From the NCBI GenBank assembly GCA_964036315.1, contig OZ038517.1, positions 52,068,735 through 52,132,734 on the forward strand: a stretch of DNA of 64,000 nt, written 5' to 3'. Below, piece after piece: positions 9,514 through 20,089 of this stretch. Below the pieces are notes generated by a model. That model did not search any database and was not told the origin of the DNA. It saw only the letters and a list, made by a program, of their open reading frames with translations. A program made the translations under genes and the position numbers. This DNA comes from Acanthosepion esculentum. Lineage: Eukaryota; Mollusca; Cephalopoda; Sepiida; Sepiidae. The number at the start of each line of letters is the position of its first letter. Position 1 is the first letter of the stretch.

Positions 9514-11695
9514 TATGAATGTATTATTTATTTATATAACTATTGTGCTTATTGTCGGATTTTATCATATTTATAGCAAACATGATATTTGTGGAAATAA
9601 ATTTAATTTCTTGTAATTCACGCTTTCCATGTTTGTCTTGTCCTTTTACAACATGGGACTACTTTTCAAACTAGACCATAATGCATTGCAAGAGGAAGTA
9701 CTTTTGGTGACGGTTAAAATTTATTGTTTTAAAAACTGTTGTAAAACACTGAAATAAGTTGAAATTTTGGGTAATTTGCTTTTTAAGCCCCCTTGCTAAG
9801 TATCTAATAAAAATTTCTGAAATAGTCATATTAATGTGTAAATTTACATGCTTAATTAAAAAATAAAAAAACTTTGATAAAAATCGACCTTTTGGGAGTT
9901 ATCAACAATAAAAGTTTGGACTCATTTGTGTCGTGGCTGCAATTACTGGTGTTGTTTGCATATATTTGCTGTGGAATAGACATTCACTTATCTCAATTAT
10001 TGCACACACACTGATGCAAACAACACCAATAATGGCTACTGTGCCATAGCCAACAACTAACATCAGGGGAATTTATCAGATGGAAGGACAGAAGTGACAA
10101 TATTTTCGAATTTTAAGTGAACCAGCTTATTTAACTATACAGTAAGTTTTTTAAAATTAAATACTTTCAAAAGTTGATTTTATTGATTTTTGTTTAGATA
10201 CTTTAGCTTTATAAAGTCTTATGTTTAAAGAGGATTTTTGGAAAAAAAATGTTAAATACTTTCAAAAAATCTAATATTTTATTGATTTTTTTTAGATAGT
10301 TTTTTTTTTTTATTAAAGATATTTCCAAAGCCTAAACTAAAATAAAATAAAAAGTGCAGAATGTCTCTCACCAAAAAACAATTTAATAAAATGCAATTAA
10401 AATATTTAGTGAAATAGGATGTAAGAAGAAAATTAAAAATTTTGAAAATGCGATGATGATGGTCAAAGAAAGAGAGTCAGTCAATCAGAGAATAAAACAT
10501 GTGCTCACTGAACAAAAACACAAAATTTTCTGATGTCAGTGTCTTGCTGTCAGGGGAAATAACTTTTAAAACACCTGACATTATGTCAAGCACATCCATC
10601 CATATATTTGAAATAACGTTTTTATGAAACAGTGTAAAATTCTTTTTAAATTTCCTGGGTGCCGCAGATTGTAATAAGCTTTCAAATTTATGATCTGTAA
10701 AAATAGCTACTTGATAACAGCATTCCATAAAGGGAACGGATTGAAATTTTATTTTAAAATATTTATCATATTTTGTATTTAATATTGAAAAAAAAGAAGA
10801 GAAAACAATTGTAGAAATTCATTTTTCATCAGAAAAATATCTTGGCTTCAGAAAAAGCTTTTCTAATTAAATAATGTGTTAATTTTGTTGGGTTTTGTAT
10901 TTTACAATTCTGAGCTGAATTTTAGGTAGCTGTGTATTTCTATTTTACAAAAAAAAAATCGATGAATTATATTCGCCAAAGTAAGGCAAGCAATCGAATT
11001 TCTCGAGTTTTCATAAAATGAAGTAACGAAGTGTGGAGGGGCCATCTAACAGATGTAAAAAAATATTTTCACCATGACTTTCTAAAAAAAAAAAAAAAAA
11101 AAAAAAAAAGTCTAAAATAGTTTCATTCATTTGTGAATAAATTCTGAAAGTTTCATTAAAATCCGACAATTATTTGATTTTTGCAAGAATTTCCAAAACA
11201 ATATGTTTTTCGCCTGAAATTGCACTCCGGTTCGGTTGACCTTTGCCATCGCCCCAAATGTGGGCGACTCGGGTGCGCTATTTCTAAGTCAAGTGGGCTC
11301 ACCCCGATAAACAAGCCAAAAACAATTTTTTTTTACTTTTTTTTTTTTTTAATTGTAAAAAATTCCTCGCTCTGGGAGAATTTGATGCGAATTTTTTAAA
11401 ATAAATTCTTTTTATTTATGAGTGAATAATTAACAGAAAAGATCCGAAAGCGATTTTTTTTTACTAATGTCCTTGCGATAGAAACTATTGATATAATTTT
11501 TTTTTTTTATTAGTCCATTACCCATTAAACTTTAAAAGCCGCTACACTTCGCAAAAACTTTTCGCAATTTCACTTTTATTTAAAATCACCTTTCTAACAG
11601 AATGACATCTGAAGGCTTCCTCTTCTTGAGCCGATGATTTCCACTCCAGTAATTTAATTTATATCATCTTTCATGCTAAATGTTTTTTTTATCTT
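9514..11695. other. AT-rich DNA, no gene recognised
   Basis: Holds a small inverted repeat (ggtgttgtttgca near 9942 and its complement near 10015), an A-tract of about 25 at 11084-11109, and a GC-richer patch at 11220-11310. An open frame of 83 codons on the minus strand (10477-10728) has plausible amino-acid composition but matches no family I know. Confidence 0.4.
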
Positions 11696-11697
11696 TA

Positions 11698-12500
11698 CAG
11701 TGAGCCCCCGCCTATCCACGTTTCAGCATTCGCAGTTTCACACATTCGCGGATTATTCTTTAGAACATATGTACTTGTTATTCGCGGAAACCCCGAATAT
11801 TCCCGTGTTTTTCTGAAGAACATATGTACAAAAATTATTCACTGAGAACTTCCTCGATTCGCGTATTTTTTCGATAGAACATATTTAAAATATTCTTGTA
11901 CTATTTTCCTGAAGTGACAAAAAAACATAACAGTCCGTTTTTATGGCAAAAATTGACAGAATTGTACATCTTCATTGTAAAAAACTAAAAGCAAACGCAA
12001 AAACATGCATAGTGCTTCTTGAGCTTTGTTCTTTGTTAGGGGCTGCGGCTGGGGTCTTAAAAAGTGGCTTATGCTAAGTCTGGGGGCATCATCACTGTTC
12101 TGTTTTTAGAAAATATTTTAAACTTTATATTTTGTCTTGTTACACATATTTTATACAGTATTTTCAAAGGTTGTATATCGACCAATGCACAATTAAAAAC
12201 GGTTATTGAACTTATTGTACATATGAAAGAAAATTTACGCTAAGTCGGCTAAGTGAAGTCACTTCACTTAGCCGACTGAAGTGTATGGTCACGCACCAAT
12301 ACTGTTTTTCAAAAATGTTTTTAAAAGGTTTCTAAAGTGTTTAAGTTTAGGATGAAGGCATATGTTTTTTTTTTAACAATCAAACAAAACAAAATAGTAG
12401 TTAAAAAGCACTTTTAGTGTGGTTACAAGTATTCGCGGATTCTATCTATTCGCGGCCGATTCTAGTCCCTAAACCCCACTCGAATACGGGGGACTCACTG
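11698..12500. mobile_element. nonautonomous pogo/Tigger-type DNA element
   Basis: Ends are 'cagtgagcccccgcctatcc' on the left and 'cgaatacgggggactcactg' on the right, an inverted repeat of CAGTGAG(T)CCCCCG. Both sides are flanked by TA (11696-11697 and 12501-12502), the target duplication of this superfamily. Sub-terminal 'attcgcgga' motifs recur at both ends. No transposase frame is left inside the 803 bp. A perfect 33-bp palindrome lies inside at 12244-12276. Confidence 0.85.
12244..12276. repeat. 33-bp perfect palindrome
   Basis: Two 16-base arms, gtcggctaagtgaagt and its complement, around one central base. It would form a hairpin with almost no loop. Lies inside the pogo-type element. 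Confidence 0.9.
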
Positions 12501-12802
12501 TACTAACATTCACCCTATACAAAAACAAAAAAACAAACAAACCCCAAAACAAGAGTAAATGCACTTACAGTGTAACTAACACGGTTACAACTGTGACGGA
12601 TGTAACAAGTCACGTTTGGGCGACCATGCTGTCAATTCAGGGAACGAAGACCGCCTCGAAAATACACAACCAATAGTGGTGGCTATGTGGGAATGGCCGC
12701 GTTTTGTAGCGGAAAACTTACAGGTGCTATTGTGACCCCTGTATCTGTCGTAGTTTCCGTGGAAATAAACGAGAGGCATTTCTTTCGGAGCATCGTGTCT
12801 AT

Positions 12803-12828
12803 GTGTGTGTGTGTGCGCGCACGCGCAT
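12803..12828. repeat. alternating purine-pyrimidine tract
   Basis: (TG)n running into (CG)n and back: 26 bases of strict purine-pyrimidine alternation including cgcgcacgcgc. Such tracts favour left-handed Z-DNA. Confidence 0.75.
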
Positions 12829-12869
12829 AGAAAAAATATTTCATGTTTGTGCCGCAAACGCCCAAAATT

Positions 12870-13970
12870 TGATTAGAAATACCATATATACTTGCCGCGT
12901 ATCATGCGACTTTTGAAGATCTAATTTTGAAGCTAATTTGGTAAATTTTTGGTTTTATTTCCCGAGCGCTAAAAATCCCTTAAATTTTTCCAAAATTGTC
13001 ATATTTCCGTGCAAATTTACTTGCGGAACTCGAATTAACAATTATGAAGAAACCTACCGTTTTTTGGCGTTATCGACAATTAAAAATCGGACTTCTTGTT
13101 GGTCATTCGTCCCCCATTACTGCCATACGGTTCACTCATTCACTGCCGACTACTTTGTTGGTGCAATAATAAATTTTTGGGCATATTTACTTCTTTTACA
13201 GACTTTCCTTGCAGAAAATTACTACGCACTACCGTAAAGAAATGTTTATTTATTTTTTTTTTTTTGGTAAGTGTAGTTTTATTTATATTTAGCTAGAGCA
13301 CCAGTCATGTTACTTTTGATCAGACCGTGTGTGTGTATAATTGAAGGAAGAGGTTATAGTGGTTCCAACGAGAGAAAAGTGTGTATTGAAAAGAGAGGTA
13401 CCGCAAACGTTTTTGGTTGTAATGTGGATTTAAAAAAAAAAAATATGCTTTATTTTTCATAATTTTACTATATTGTATATATACTATTTGTGTATATATA
13501 TATTGTATTTATTATTTTACTATATAATTGTAACTTGCGTATCATGCAACTTTTTCGAAGCTAAAAGGGTCACATCCTACACAAGATATAAAATTAATTA
13601 GCGTATGTACTTGCTGGCCTTGGCTACGCCGTTGACCAAACTATCCATGTAGTCAAAAAGTACAGCTGTATTTAAACATGGTTTTAAATAGAAACTGATA
13701 TTTTACTTAACTGTATCCAATAATAATGCATGTAATATTCACATCGTATTAAAATACAAACATAGCGAATATGCATCCTTTCCATTGTTTACGTTTTTTA
13801 CTGTTTCTCGTTCGGTTGTTTATGGTTGTATGCGTTTACTACACGAGTTTTTAGCGTTACTAATGATACTCTTATCAATCTCTTTTACTTTTTTTCAACT
13901 TATTTAATTAGAAAATGAGATAAAAGAGATAGAGGAAAAAGAGGTTATTAGTTATTGAATAGAATATTGA
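12870..13970. other. unassigned DNA with repeated 'gcgtatcatgcgac' motif
   Basis: 'cgcgtatcatgcgacttttg' at about 12896 and 'tgcgtatcatgcaacttttt' at about 13534 are direct copies, each followed by 'gaagctaa'. A similar 'acataccatgcgacttttta' occurs at 24312. They look like subterminal parts of an unclassified DNA transposon. No coding sequence was recognised between them. Confidence 0.35.
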
Positions 13971-13973
13971 ATA

Positions 13974-14048
13974 GTTCCTTTTTTGAGAGTGCAAATTACA
14001 ATTGAATAGAGTCTATTCAATTGTAATTTGCACTCTCAAAAAAGGAAC
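13974..14048. repeat. 75-bp perfect palindrome
   Basis: Two 37-base arms starting gttccttttttgagagtgca and ending with the exact complement, around a single central G. No mismatch. The single strand would fold into a continuous 37-bp hairpin. Confidence 0.95.
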
Positions 14049-15095
14049 TCACATGATAAAATCATTTCTTATAAGTAAATATTTGGAGACCACGGTTTAC
14101 ACGAGTAAATACGGTAATTTAATTCATAACTGCTTACCTGTGTTTTATTTCTTTTGGTTTCGTTTATAAATGACTGCATTGGACGTACGTAAGTTATCTC
14201 TCTCGGCCCTTTTAAAACTCTTGACAGAATATGTTGATGTACAAAGTAAACAATACAGACGTTGATATTGTTGGCGGTAAAAACGAGAAAAATCACTCTT
14301 TTTTCGTCCCACCAAAACATGTTACAAAGAGATCTAAATGTAATAAAAAGTACTTGTTCGATGCTAAAAACAAACTTCCAGGATAGAAAAGCGGTGTAAT
14401 AATAAAATCCGTTCCTCCGGAAAAAAACATTGTTACCCGTCGCTGCCTTCTTGAAAACTCGAAATTGAAGTATATACTTAGAGATTAATCTCGCCTTCAA
14501 TATAATTAATTAATAACTCGTCTCTGAGTATTTCATATCTCAGAGCGGTTAGCCAAACCCTACTACGTGTATCCCCATACAATTCCTAACTTTTGAAGAA
14601 TTTAAATTAAATTCAGATATATACGCAACGTTGATAAACTTCCATCTGTCATTCAAGCTGTCAACTCAACATGTCATCAACACCTTCAGCTACCTCCGTG
14701 TTAAAAAAAATGTATTTCTGTGATAATTTAAAGTAAACTTAAAGTAAGCAATATTTGTTTCAAATCAGGTAGATTAAACTTTAAATCAGCTAATATTCCT
14801 CAAATAAAGTTTCAGAAATTTTTTTAAAGATTATTTTTAACGAAGAGAATTACATTGATGAATGAAAGGTGGCTAAAAACGGCGCTAAAATAAAAACAAT
14901 TTCAACAATCTCAAAACGAAAATACTTTCCAGCCAGTCTAAATTAGTTTTTAATCGAGCAATGTGTTTTGCTTATGGGAATTATTAAATTTAAGATATTA
15001 GCTTAAAATTATAACTAAAATAAATGCATCAAGAAATATTTTTTTCACTTTTAAAAATTGATTTTAAAAAAACTAACTTTTCTATCGCGAATCTC
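14049..15095. other. no gene recognised
   Basis: AT-rich. A 143-codon open frame on the minus strand (14069-14500) is basic and aromatic-rich and matches nothing I know; it is probably chance. Otherwise nothing seen. Confidence 0.35.
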
Positions 15096-15225
15096 AGGAG
15101 GTATCTACATTTAATCTCAGGATGTACTTAAATTTCATCTCTGGATGTACCTAAATTTCATATCTCTGGAGATACCTAAATTTCATCTTTGAAGGTACCT
15201 AAATTTCATCTCTGGAGGTACCTAT
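15096..15225. repeat. short tandem repeat, about 26-bp unit
   Basis: Five diverged copies of a phrase like 'tctctggaggtacctaaatt' follow each other right up to the LTR-like repeat at 15224. Confidence 0.7.
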
Positions 15226-15720
15226 GTCGCAGTTAGCTCCTCCTCAGTTTCCTTAATCCTTCTCTCTCTCCCTGGCAATAAATACTGGCTGACCCTTCTC
15301 TCTTTTCCGCTTAGGCCTTGGGCCGCTACCTCGCGTGGAGGTGAGGTAAATCTCTTTTCAACTAACACCAATATGTGACCTCTCACAGATACAGCTTTTC
15401 CCAAATTCTGGGAAGACGCTAAGAACAATACACGTACGTACGAACACTCACCACAACACACACACATAATTTCTCCACACAAACTCTATGTGACTGTCCA
15501 TGTCTTTGTTTAACTCGTTATTAATATATATTTGTTTACATATATATATATCGGTCTCGTTTGTTTTCTTTGTCTTTGGACTTAATTAAAGTCCAACCTT
15601 CTCATGTAGCTGGACCGGCTAGCAGGAAATTTTAACCTTCTGATATCTCTTCACATCTATCACCCCAAGGTCCACTATAAGCTCTTTCTTGGTGTCAAGA
15701 ATCTTCTTGCTCCTTCATTT
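15224..15720 (+). repeat. LTR-like repeat D, copy 1
   Basis: Begins 'tgtcgcagttagctcctcct' and shares, in order, 'aaatactggctgacc', 'ccaatatgtgacctctcac', 'ttctgggaa.acgctaa', 'ttattaatatatatttgttt' and 'atgtagctggaccggc' with 62831-63330. The start with TG, a TATA-like 'aataaatac' at about 15280 and the later 'tgg' block after 'atgtagc' suggest an LTR followed by a primer-binding site. Neither the 3' LTR boundary nor a coding region is visible, so class is unknown. Confidence 0.55.
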
Positions 15721-16100
15721 GCCTTGTGTCCTTGCTGTCAAAAAAGTCTTTTTCTCGCATCTACTGACCTGAGTTCTATATATTTGAGAAAATAGGCCCA
15801 CAAGCCCCTTTCCCATTCGGATTGTTACGAGAATTTGAAACCGCATCTCTTGTTAGTCAGTATTTACGAAAAAATAATTTTCTATAAACTGGTAATGGAT
15901 CCTTCACAAATTTTTTGGCGGGATTTAACTGCGGAGCCGAAAAAGATATACAAGTGTAACAATTTTTTACATAAACCGTTTGACATTGATAAAAAATACA
16001 CTTCTCTCAAAGGAACGCGTGCTAGAATAAAATAAGTTAGAAGATTATATATTTATTTAATGCTAACATTTTTTTAAATAGTAAAAAATAAAAATTTTAT
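15721..16100. other. no gene recognised
   Basis: Possibly internal sequence of the retroelement whose LTR-like repeat precedes it. A 66-codon frame at 15835-16035 has no recognisable match. Confidence 0.3.
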
Positions 16101-16104
16101 ATAT

Positions 16105-16964
16105 TGTTATGGGAACTTACCCATAATAGTAATGGACTATCCCGTACACCATAAATTCTGCGCCTCAAGAGGAAGCAGTAGTGTCAGTCAGTCCTTTTTG
16201 GACGTCTCAGCTATTCGGTCGAACTCTCTGCCTCTGAGGCAGAGGGGAACTCTCTGCCTCTGGGGCGGGAGGAACCCGGACGAGGCTCCGCCGAAGGGCA
16301 GAGCCTCGTTCGGGGAGGTAGACCAACCCGATCCCGTTTATACGGGTTCTACAGGCAATTTTTGCCCGAGCCTACGGACTCGGAAAGCCCACATTAAACC
16401 GGCCTTGTGCCACATTCGACACTCGTGGGCGTGTTGCTGAACATCGTGTCAGTCAGTCCTTTTTGGACGACTCGGCTAGTCGGTCGAACTCTCTGCCTCT
16501 GAGGAAGAGGGGAACTCTCTGCCTCTGGGCAGGGAGGAACCCGGACGAGGCTCCGCCGAAGGGCAGAGCCTCGTTCGGGGAAGTTGACCAACCCGATCCC
16601 GTTTATACGGGTTCTACGAGCATTTTCTATGGTGAGCCCACATTAAACCGGCCTTGTGCCACATTCGACACACGTGGGCGTGTTGCTGAACATCGTGTCA
16701 GTCAGTCAGAGTGAGTCAGTCACAGTGTGAGTCAGTCACAGACAGAGTCGCGTCAGACGATTACTGTAAGACATTGGAATAGTGATACTTCGAGACAACA
16801 TAGTTCTCTCTAACCTAACCTGATTGTTATTACTAACACTTCTACTTCTTTTGTACATATCCCGTTTGTAATATATCTGTGTTATTCCATACCTGTGTTC
16901 GAGTTATTCTTCATTTGTTCTACCTTGGACCATCACCGTGGTACAAGGAACATGGACCATAACA
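16105..16964 (+). mobile_element. solo LTR, 860 bp, with 5-bp target duplication
   Basis: Begins TGTTATGG and ends CCATAACA, a perfect 8-bp inverted terminus with the TG...CA form of LTRs. TATAT flanks both sides (16100-16104 and 16965-16969), a 5-bp target duplication. Inside, a segment of about 265 bp beginning 'gtgtcagtcagtcctttttg' is present twice (16181 and 16446), with a third start at 16695. Each unit has two GC-rich hairpins (acgaggctc/gagcctcgt and cccgt/acggg). There is no internal coding region, so this is the product of LTR-LTR recombination. Class (Ty3, BEL or other) cannot be read from the LTR alone. Confidence 0.88.
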
Positions 16965-16969
16965 TATAT

Positions 16970-17890
16970 GACTCCAAAATTCGACTCCGAGCATTTCATC
17001 TCCCATTGTAGGCTAGGTAAACCTTATTAGAGAGGCCTTCTCAATCCAAGAGAGCTCACCTGTGGTTTATACTGCAACTATGCTGAGCGGACCTTAGTTA
17101 CAGTAAAAGAAAGGATGTGAAAGTCACTAACGTGAAAAATATCCCCAGGCCCGGGAAAGTTCCGGTTGGTGCTATCACTACCACATGCTAGAAGGAAAAA
17201 AGAGAAAAGAGAAAGAGGACATGGAGTGTCTCGTTTTCACAGTTGTTTGATAGCCCCACCTAATGACTTCGTGGTGAAACTAGCAAAGCTATGTGGAGGT
17301 AACCCACTAACTGATATATACAGATATACAGCAACAAAAATCGATTTTACCGAGGCATTTGCGACCTACCATTACTGACGATGCACTCATTATTGCTGGA
17401 AATGCTCAGGAAAAACGACGACCTCTATACTGTTTTTTTAAATGACATCAAATCAGTTTACAAATATTAAAATCACTATTTGATGATTTTTTTAATTTTT
17501 TGTATAAAATTTTTTAATGATTTTTTTAATACATAACCAGTTTACTGTTCACTGACTCTAATCCTAACCCCTAACCCTAACTTATTTCATACTTCCAACA
17601 GTTGGTAAATATCATACTATAGTAGAAAATGAATAGTAGATGTACTATAGTAGAAAATGAACGGTAGATATCATCAGTCAGTTATGTGCCATGCGTGATA
17701 CACGCTTAGGAGACCATGTATCTTTCGGTACATGACTGACGTCCCTGCTGGAGCACGTTCATTTCCACGGTCCACTGACCATTGAGTTCGCTCTCCACTT
17801 TCCAACGCATAGAGTGCACAAGTGCCTTCATAAACCTCCACCTATGAAGTAAATCAACCTGTTTTTTTTGGTCGTTACAACTCATAACTA
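16970..17890. other. unassigned DNA; telomere-like motif and SINE tail
   Basis: 17563-17581 reads cctaacccctaaccctaac, a short telomere-like stretch. 17705-17740 holds, on the minus strand, the hairpin tail 'catgactgacg...' seen at the end of the SINE at 62686. The remainder matches nothing recognised. Confidence 0.4.
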
Positions 17891-18370
17891 TGGCGATCCT
17901 CCAATCCAACGATGAAGTAAGTACAAATTTTTCTTTGGTCGTTCCAACTCAGCACAAAGCTAACTTGAGCTTAACCATTATAAACATACCGACCTTCCAA
18001 TGATGAAGTAAGTATAAACTTTTCTTTAGTCATTGCAGCTCTGCGCAAGACTGACTTAAGCTCGGCCATTATAACTACCGATGAAGTAAGTACAACCTTT
18101 CTTTGGTCGTTTCAATTCAACGCAAGGCTGACTTGAGCTCGACCATTATAACTACCGATGAAGTAAGTACAACCTTTCTTTGGTCGTTTCAATTCAACGC
18201 AAGGCTGACTTGAGCTCGACCATTATAACTACCGATGAAGTAAGTACAACCTTTCTTTGGTCGTTTCAATTCAACGCAAGGCTGACTTGAGCTCGACCAT
18301 TATAACTACCGATGAAGTAAGTACAACCTTTCTTTGGTCGTTCCAATTCAGCTCGACCATTTTAAGCATT
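17890..18370. repeat. 77-bp tandem repeat, about 6 copies
   Basis: Unit contains 'gatgaagtaagtacaacctt', 'tctttggtcgtttcaattca' and 'cttgagctcgaccattataa'. Three inner copies (about 18070-18300) are nearly identical at 77 bp; outer copies are diverged. Ends about 250 bp before the first recognisable 5' LTR sequence of the gypsy element. Confidence 0.85.
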
Positions 18371-18599
18371 CTTATCCTAACTACTGGACTAATAAAAAAA
18401 AAATGAAAACGGACATACTCAAGAGACATTGAGTACTTTGTTTCACTATTGTTTATTTTTCTAAAAAAAGAAAGAAAATAAATGGTCCGTAATGAAAACC
18501 CTAGTTTTTGTTGCTACTTCATTAATTATTTACATATGAACACGCACACACCTACAATACCACAACATGCAGCCTTTTAAATTCTAAACACCTTTTTTT

Positions 18600-19119
18600 C
18601 TTTTTCGCTGCTACCAGCAGGTTTAAAACCAAGCAATCTTTCCACAACAGTCTGTAGAGTCCAGCTATTTACGCCTGTCTACACAAATCCACGACTTTAC
18701 TCACAACGCACACACAGACACAGATCTTTGTATCACATTACACATTTCTTCCTCTCTGTGACTAAGCCAAGTTCATGAACCAGCGCTTTACTAATTTCTC
18801 AAAACAACACACTTCTTAATTAACTGTATTCTGTTCTAACACCAGACTCTATTCAACATAGAATCCTGAACATTCTTATTCAAGAGAAATTCTTTCGAAC
18901 ATTCAATCTTAATCAGAATACAGTTTTAAAGGGAAACAACTTTTTCTCCCTTAATTACTACGCATCATTGCATAATTGTTTTGTATGTTATTGTTTACTT
19001 GTTGATGCACAATTGGAGTCTCGTTTTTTCTTGAATCGTTCAATGTATAATAGATAAATGTTCTTAGAACACGCAATTACATTTGATAACCCCAACGCAT
19101 AAAGAAAGCAGCATTTACA
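18600..19119 (+). mobile_element. degenerate 5' LTR of Ty3/gypsy element
   Basis: 18606-18672 (ctaccagcaggtttaaaacc, then 'ccacaacagtctgtagagtc') matches 23468-23526 of the 3' LTR. Further matches are weak (aaagggaaacaact versus aaagggaggcaact). It ends ...ttaca at 19119, two bases before the primer-binding site. The expected TGTAGCGAC start is absent: sequence before 18600 does not resemble the 3' LTR, so the 5' LTR is truncated or rearranged. Confidence 0.6.
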
Positions 19120-19121
19120 AT

Positions 19122-19138
19122 TGGTGACCCCGACGAGA
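19122..19138 (+). promoter_or_regulatory. retroelement primer-binding site
   Basis: tggtgaccccgacgaga follows the LTR end by two bases. It begins with TGG, complementary to a tRNA 3' CCA end, as expected for minus-strand DNA priming. I cannot name the tRNA with certainty. Confidence 0.65.
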
Positions 19139-19270
19139 TACAAGAAAAAAAAGAAGCAAAGTAAAACCCAATTTTTGCCAGCAACATCTAAAGAAAATAA
19201 TATACAGAATTTCAACTTGGCGCGAAGGAATTTTTCTCCACCACGTGCGTTCAAAAAACATCTACTCAAA

Positions 19271-20089
19271 ATGGCCGATCAGTATGCAAACGAAGCAACA
19301 GTATTGCTCAACCTGCGAGTCTTTGATACGACGAACGTGCATGTCTCGTTCGCACAATTAAATGCCATTTTTCAGGCGAAAAAAATACAATCTCAGACGG
19401 CACGCTTTGCCTACGTAGTTGAGAAGCTGCCGCCTGAAACTGCATCCGATGTGTCAGAATTGTTAGACAGCGTCCCGACAGACAAGCTCTTCGACTCATT
19501 AAAGGAGGCAATTATATACAGAACAGGGAAGTCTCAAGAGCGACGATTGAACGACCTGTTCAATACTCTTCAGTTGGGAGACAGTAAGCCAACACAGCTA
19601 CTAAGAAAAATGACAAATCTGCTAGGGAAGAATGCCATGTCAGATTCGTTGCTCCGTAAGCTCTGGATGGGCAAATTGCTCACCCACACCGCCCAAATCC
19701 TAGCAAAACTTTCGGAAGACTTGGACCTAATGAAAACGGCCGAAATAGCCGATAAGATAAATGAAGCCAAGACTCTCAATGGTGTGCACGTCCATGTGCC
19801 ACACGACACACCCGTCGAAGATGTAATTAACAAACTCCAGCAACAACTCAACAAGTTATCTATGCAGTTAGATCGTTTGAGTAGAGAGCGATCGACCTCA
19901 GCTCACAACTTCTACAAGTCGCGTCGACGTTCCCGATCTAACTCTCGCGGGAGGAATACTACAATCTGTTGGTATCGCCGCAAATTCGGTCAGACAGCCA
20001 GGCATTGTACCAAGCCGTGCAATTTTAAACACCAGTTAGCATCTACACCTAACCAGAAGGCGGGAAACGCCAGTCCCAACAGCGCATGA
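19271..20089 (+). CDS. Ty3/gypsy Gag-like protein
   Basis: Structural protein of an LTR retrotransposon that would form the particle and bind RNA. The ATG at 19271 (context aaaATGG) begins MADQYANEA; this start is preferred over upstream readings that run through the primer-binding site. The capsid-like part has FAYVVEKLPPETASDVSELL and LNDLFNTLQLGDSKPTQLLR, typical of this lineage's Gag. A Ser/Arg-rich region (SRRRSRSNSRGR) follows, then a zinc-knuckle-like CWYRRKFGQTARHCTKPC near the C-terminus. The His expected after CWY appears to be Arg, so the knuckle is probably impaired. The frame is otherwise uninterrupted for 272 codons, better preserved than pol downstream. Confidence 0.85.
   Translation: MADQYANEATVLLNLRVFDTTNVHVSFAQLNAIFQAKKIQSQTARFAYVVEKLPPETASDVSELLDSVPTDKLFDSLKEAIIYRTGKSQERRLNDLFNTLQLGDSKPTQLLRKMTNLLGKNAMSDSLLRKLWMGKLLTHTAQILAKLSEDLDLMKTAEIADKINEAKTLNGVHVHVPHDTPVEDVINKLQQQLNKLSMQLDRLSRERSTSAHNFYKSRRRSRSNSRGRNTTICWYRRKFGQTARHCTKPCNFKHQLASTPNQKAGNASPNSA

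Noticed and set aside
7697..9660. Complete Tigger/Jerky element with both inverted ends
   Set aside because: The left end is convincing, but the best right candidate (gggactactttt near 9655) does not match and the satellite does not resume after it.
10477..10728. 83-codon minus-strand frame with plausible protein composition
   Set aside because: Cannot be matched to any family from memory; no splice sites or neighbours support it. Kept only as a remark in the interval entry.
14069..14500. 143-codon open frame on the minus strand
   Set aside because: No domain, no family resemblance, AT-driven composition and no splice or promoter context. Treated as chance.
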